33,288 bases of DNA from Sphingobium indicum BiD32 (GTDB lineage Bacteria > Pseudomonadota > Alphaproteobacteria > Sphingomonadales > Sphingomonadaceae): positions 1 through 33,288 of the forward strand of contig NZ_CAVK010000195.1 of NCBI RefSeq assembly GCF_000382885.1, given 5' to 3'. Every line of letters starts with the position of its first letter. Within the stretch, counting starts at the first letter, position 1. The notes below the pieces were generated by a model, which saw only the letters and a list, made by a program, of their open reading frames with translations, made no database searches and was not told where the DNA came from. Of the stretch, positions 32,711 through 33,288 are shown piece after piece. The translations under genes and the position numbers were made by a program.

Positions 32711-33288
32711 GCGGCGGGCCGGTCCTGTTGCGAGCGGGAGCGCTGGAAGCAGCGTTCGCCCCCGCTGGCGGCGGATCGCTGCTATGGCTGCGCCATGGTG
32801 ACGAGGATGTGCTGCGGCGTGCGCCCGGCGACTGTCGCGATCCGCTGGACATGGCGAGCTTTCCGCTGGTGCCCTATGCCAACCGGATCGCGCAGGGACG
32901 TTTTGCCTTTGGTGGGCGGGACTATCAATTGCCGCGCAACTTCGGCGATCATCCGCACAGCATCCATGGCACGGGCTGGCAGGCAGCCTGGGATGTCGTA
33001 GAGCAGAGCGCGGATGAAGTGCGGCTTAGGCTGGACCATGGTGGCGGCGCGGACTGGCCATGGGCCTATCGCGCCGCGCAGCATGTGCAGGTGCAGCCCG
33101 ATGCGATCGTCATGGACCTGACGCTGACCAATGCGAGTGCGGAGCCGATGCCCGCCGGTCTGGGATTCCATCCCTATTTTCTGGCCGATGCGGGGACACA
33201 GGTGCAGTTCGCCGCGACAAGCCTGTGGCTGGCGACGCCCGACATGCTGCCCGACAGGGAAGTGGCGGCCGACGCGCTGGGCGACTGG
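32707..33288 (+). CDS. Aldose 1-epimerase (mutarotase), 3' end beyond window
   Basis: The first 194 codons of an aldose 1-epimerase, which interconverts alpha and beta anomers of sugars. Visible family elements are FPLVPYANRIAQGRFAFGG, HSIHGTGWQ with the conserved His, and GLGFHPYF with the second active-site His. The distal catalytic Glu would lie past the window edge. The frame is open from 32695 and contains no ATG before codons well inside the domain. The best start is CTG at 32707, preceded by GAGG (32694-32697) with a 9-base spacer and overlapping the transporter stop. TTG at 32728 is the alternative. It is translated together with the sugar porter, so the two probably handle the same sugar. 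Confidence 0.9.
   Translation, partial: MSGGPVLLRAGALEAAFAPAGGGSLLWLRHGDEDVLRRAPGDCRDPLDMASFPLVPYANRIAQGRFAFGGRDYQLPRNFGDHPHSIHGTGWQAAWDVVEQSADEVRLRLDHGGGADWPWAYRAAQHVQVQPDAIVMDLTLTNASAEPMPAGLGFHPYFLADAGTQVQFAATSLWLATPDMLPDREVAADALGDW

Overview
The window is a GC-rich alphaproteobacterial chromosome segment. It most likely comes from a sphingomonad (Sphingobium/Sphingomonas type). The support is the closeness of the mannonate dehydratase to the Novosphingobium enzyme, the gene order around dnaG-rpoD, and short GC-rich palindromic repeats of the kind common in that order. The genus is inference. No rRNA, tRNA, CRISPR array, prophage or classical insertion sequence was seen.

Left part (1-6646, all minus strand): carA, rraB, a low-GC membrane-anchored hypothetical gene, carB, greA and a rhomboid protease form one tight series. 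It covers carbamoyl phosphate for arginine and pyrimidine synthesis plus RNA-metabolism factors. carA carries an in-frame 65-bp palindromic repeat inside its coding sequence.

Next (6803-11718, plus strand) is a macromolecular-synthesis operon variant: yqeY, a DUF559 (Vsr-like) nuclease gene, dnaG and rpoD, closed by a strong terminator. The DUF559 gene sits inside 37-bp inverted repeats (36/37 identical) and abuts dnaG. It looks like a small inserted unit and is the most unusual object in the window.

11.8-15.2 kb: a composite palindromic repeat, an uncharacterised alpha-helical protein, a MoxR ATPase without its usual VWA partner, a GFA-family zinc protein and a secreted hypothetical protein. 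15.3-19.8 kb: a catabolic island with a TetR regulator and an SDR on the minus strand, divergent from a Rieske oxygenase, an NTF2-like protein and an enone-reductase-like MDR. The substrate is unknown.

19.9-24.0 kb: proline catabolism, with a type-B PutA lacking a DNA-binding domain, divergent from an Lrp-type regulator. A near-perfect palindrome lies between them. 24.0-28.6 kb: a hexuronate operon in the order manD, uxaC, uxuB, converting glucuronate through fructuronate and mannonate to 2-keto-3-deoxygluconate. A consensus-like promoter is overlapped by a LacI-type operator.

28.6-33.3 kb: purB, a secreted EF-hand protein with a strong terminator, a 64-residue membrane protein, and a sugar-porter MFS gene overlapping an aldose 1-epimerase cut by the window edge. 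The sugar porter and epimerase may supply sugars to the nearby catabolic genes.
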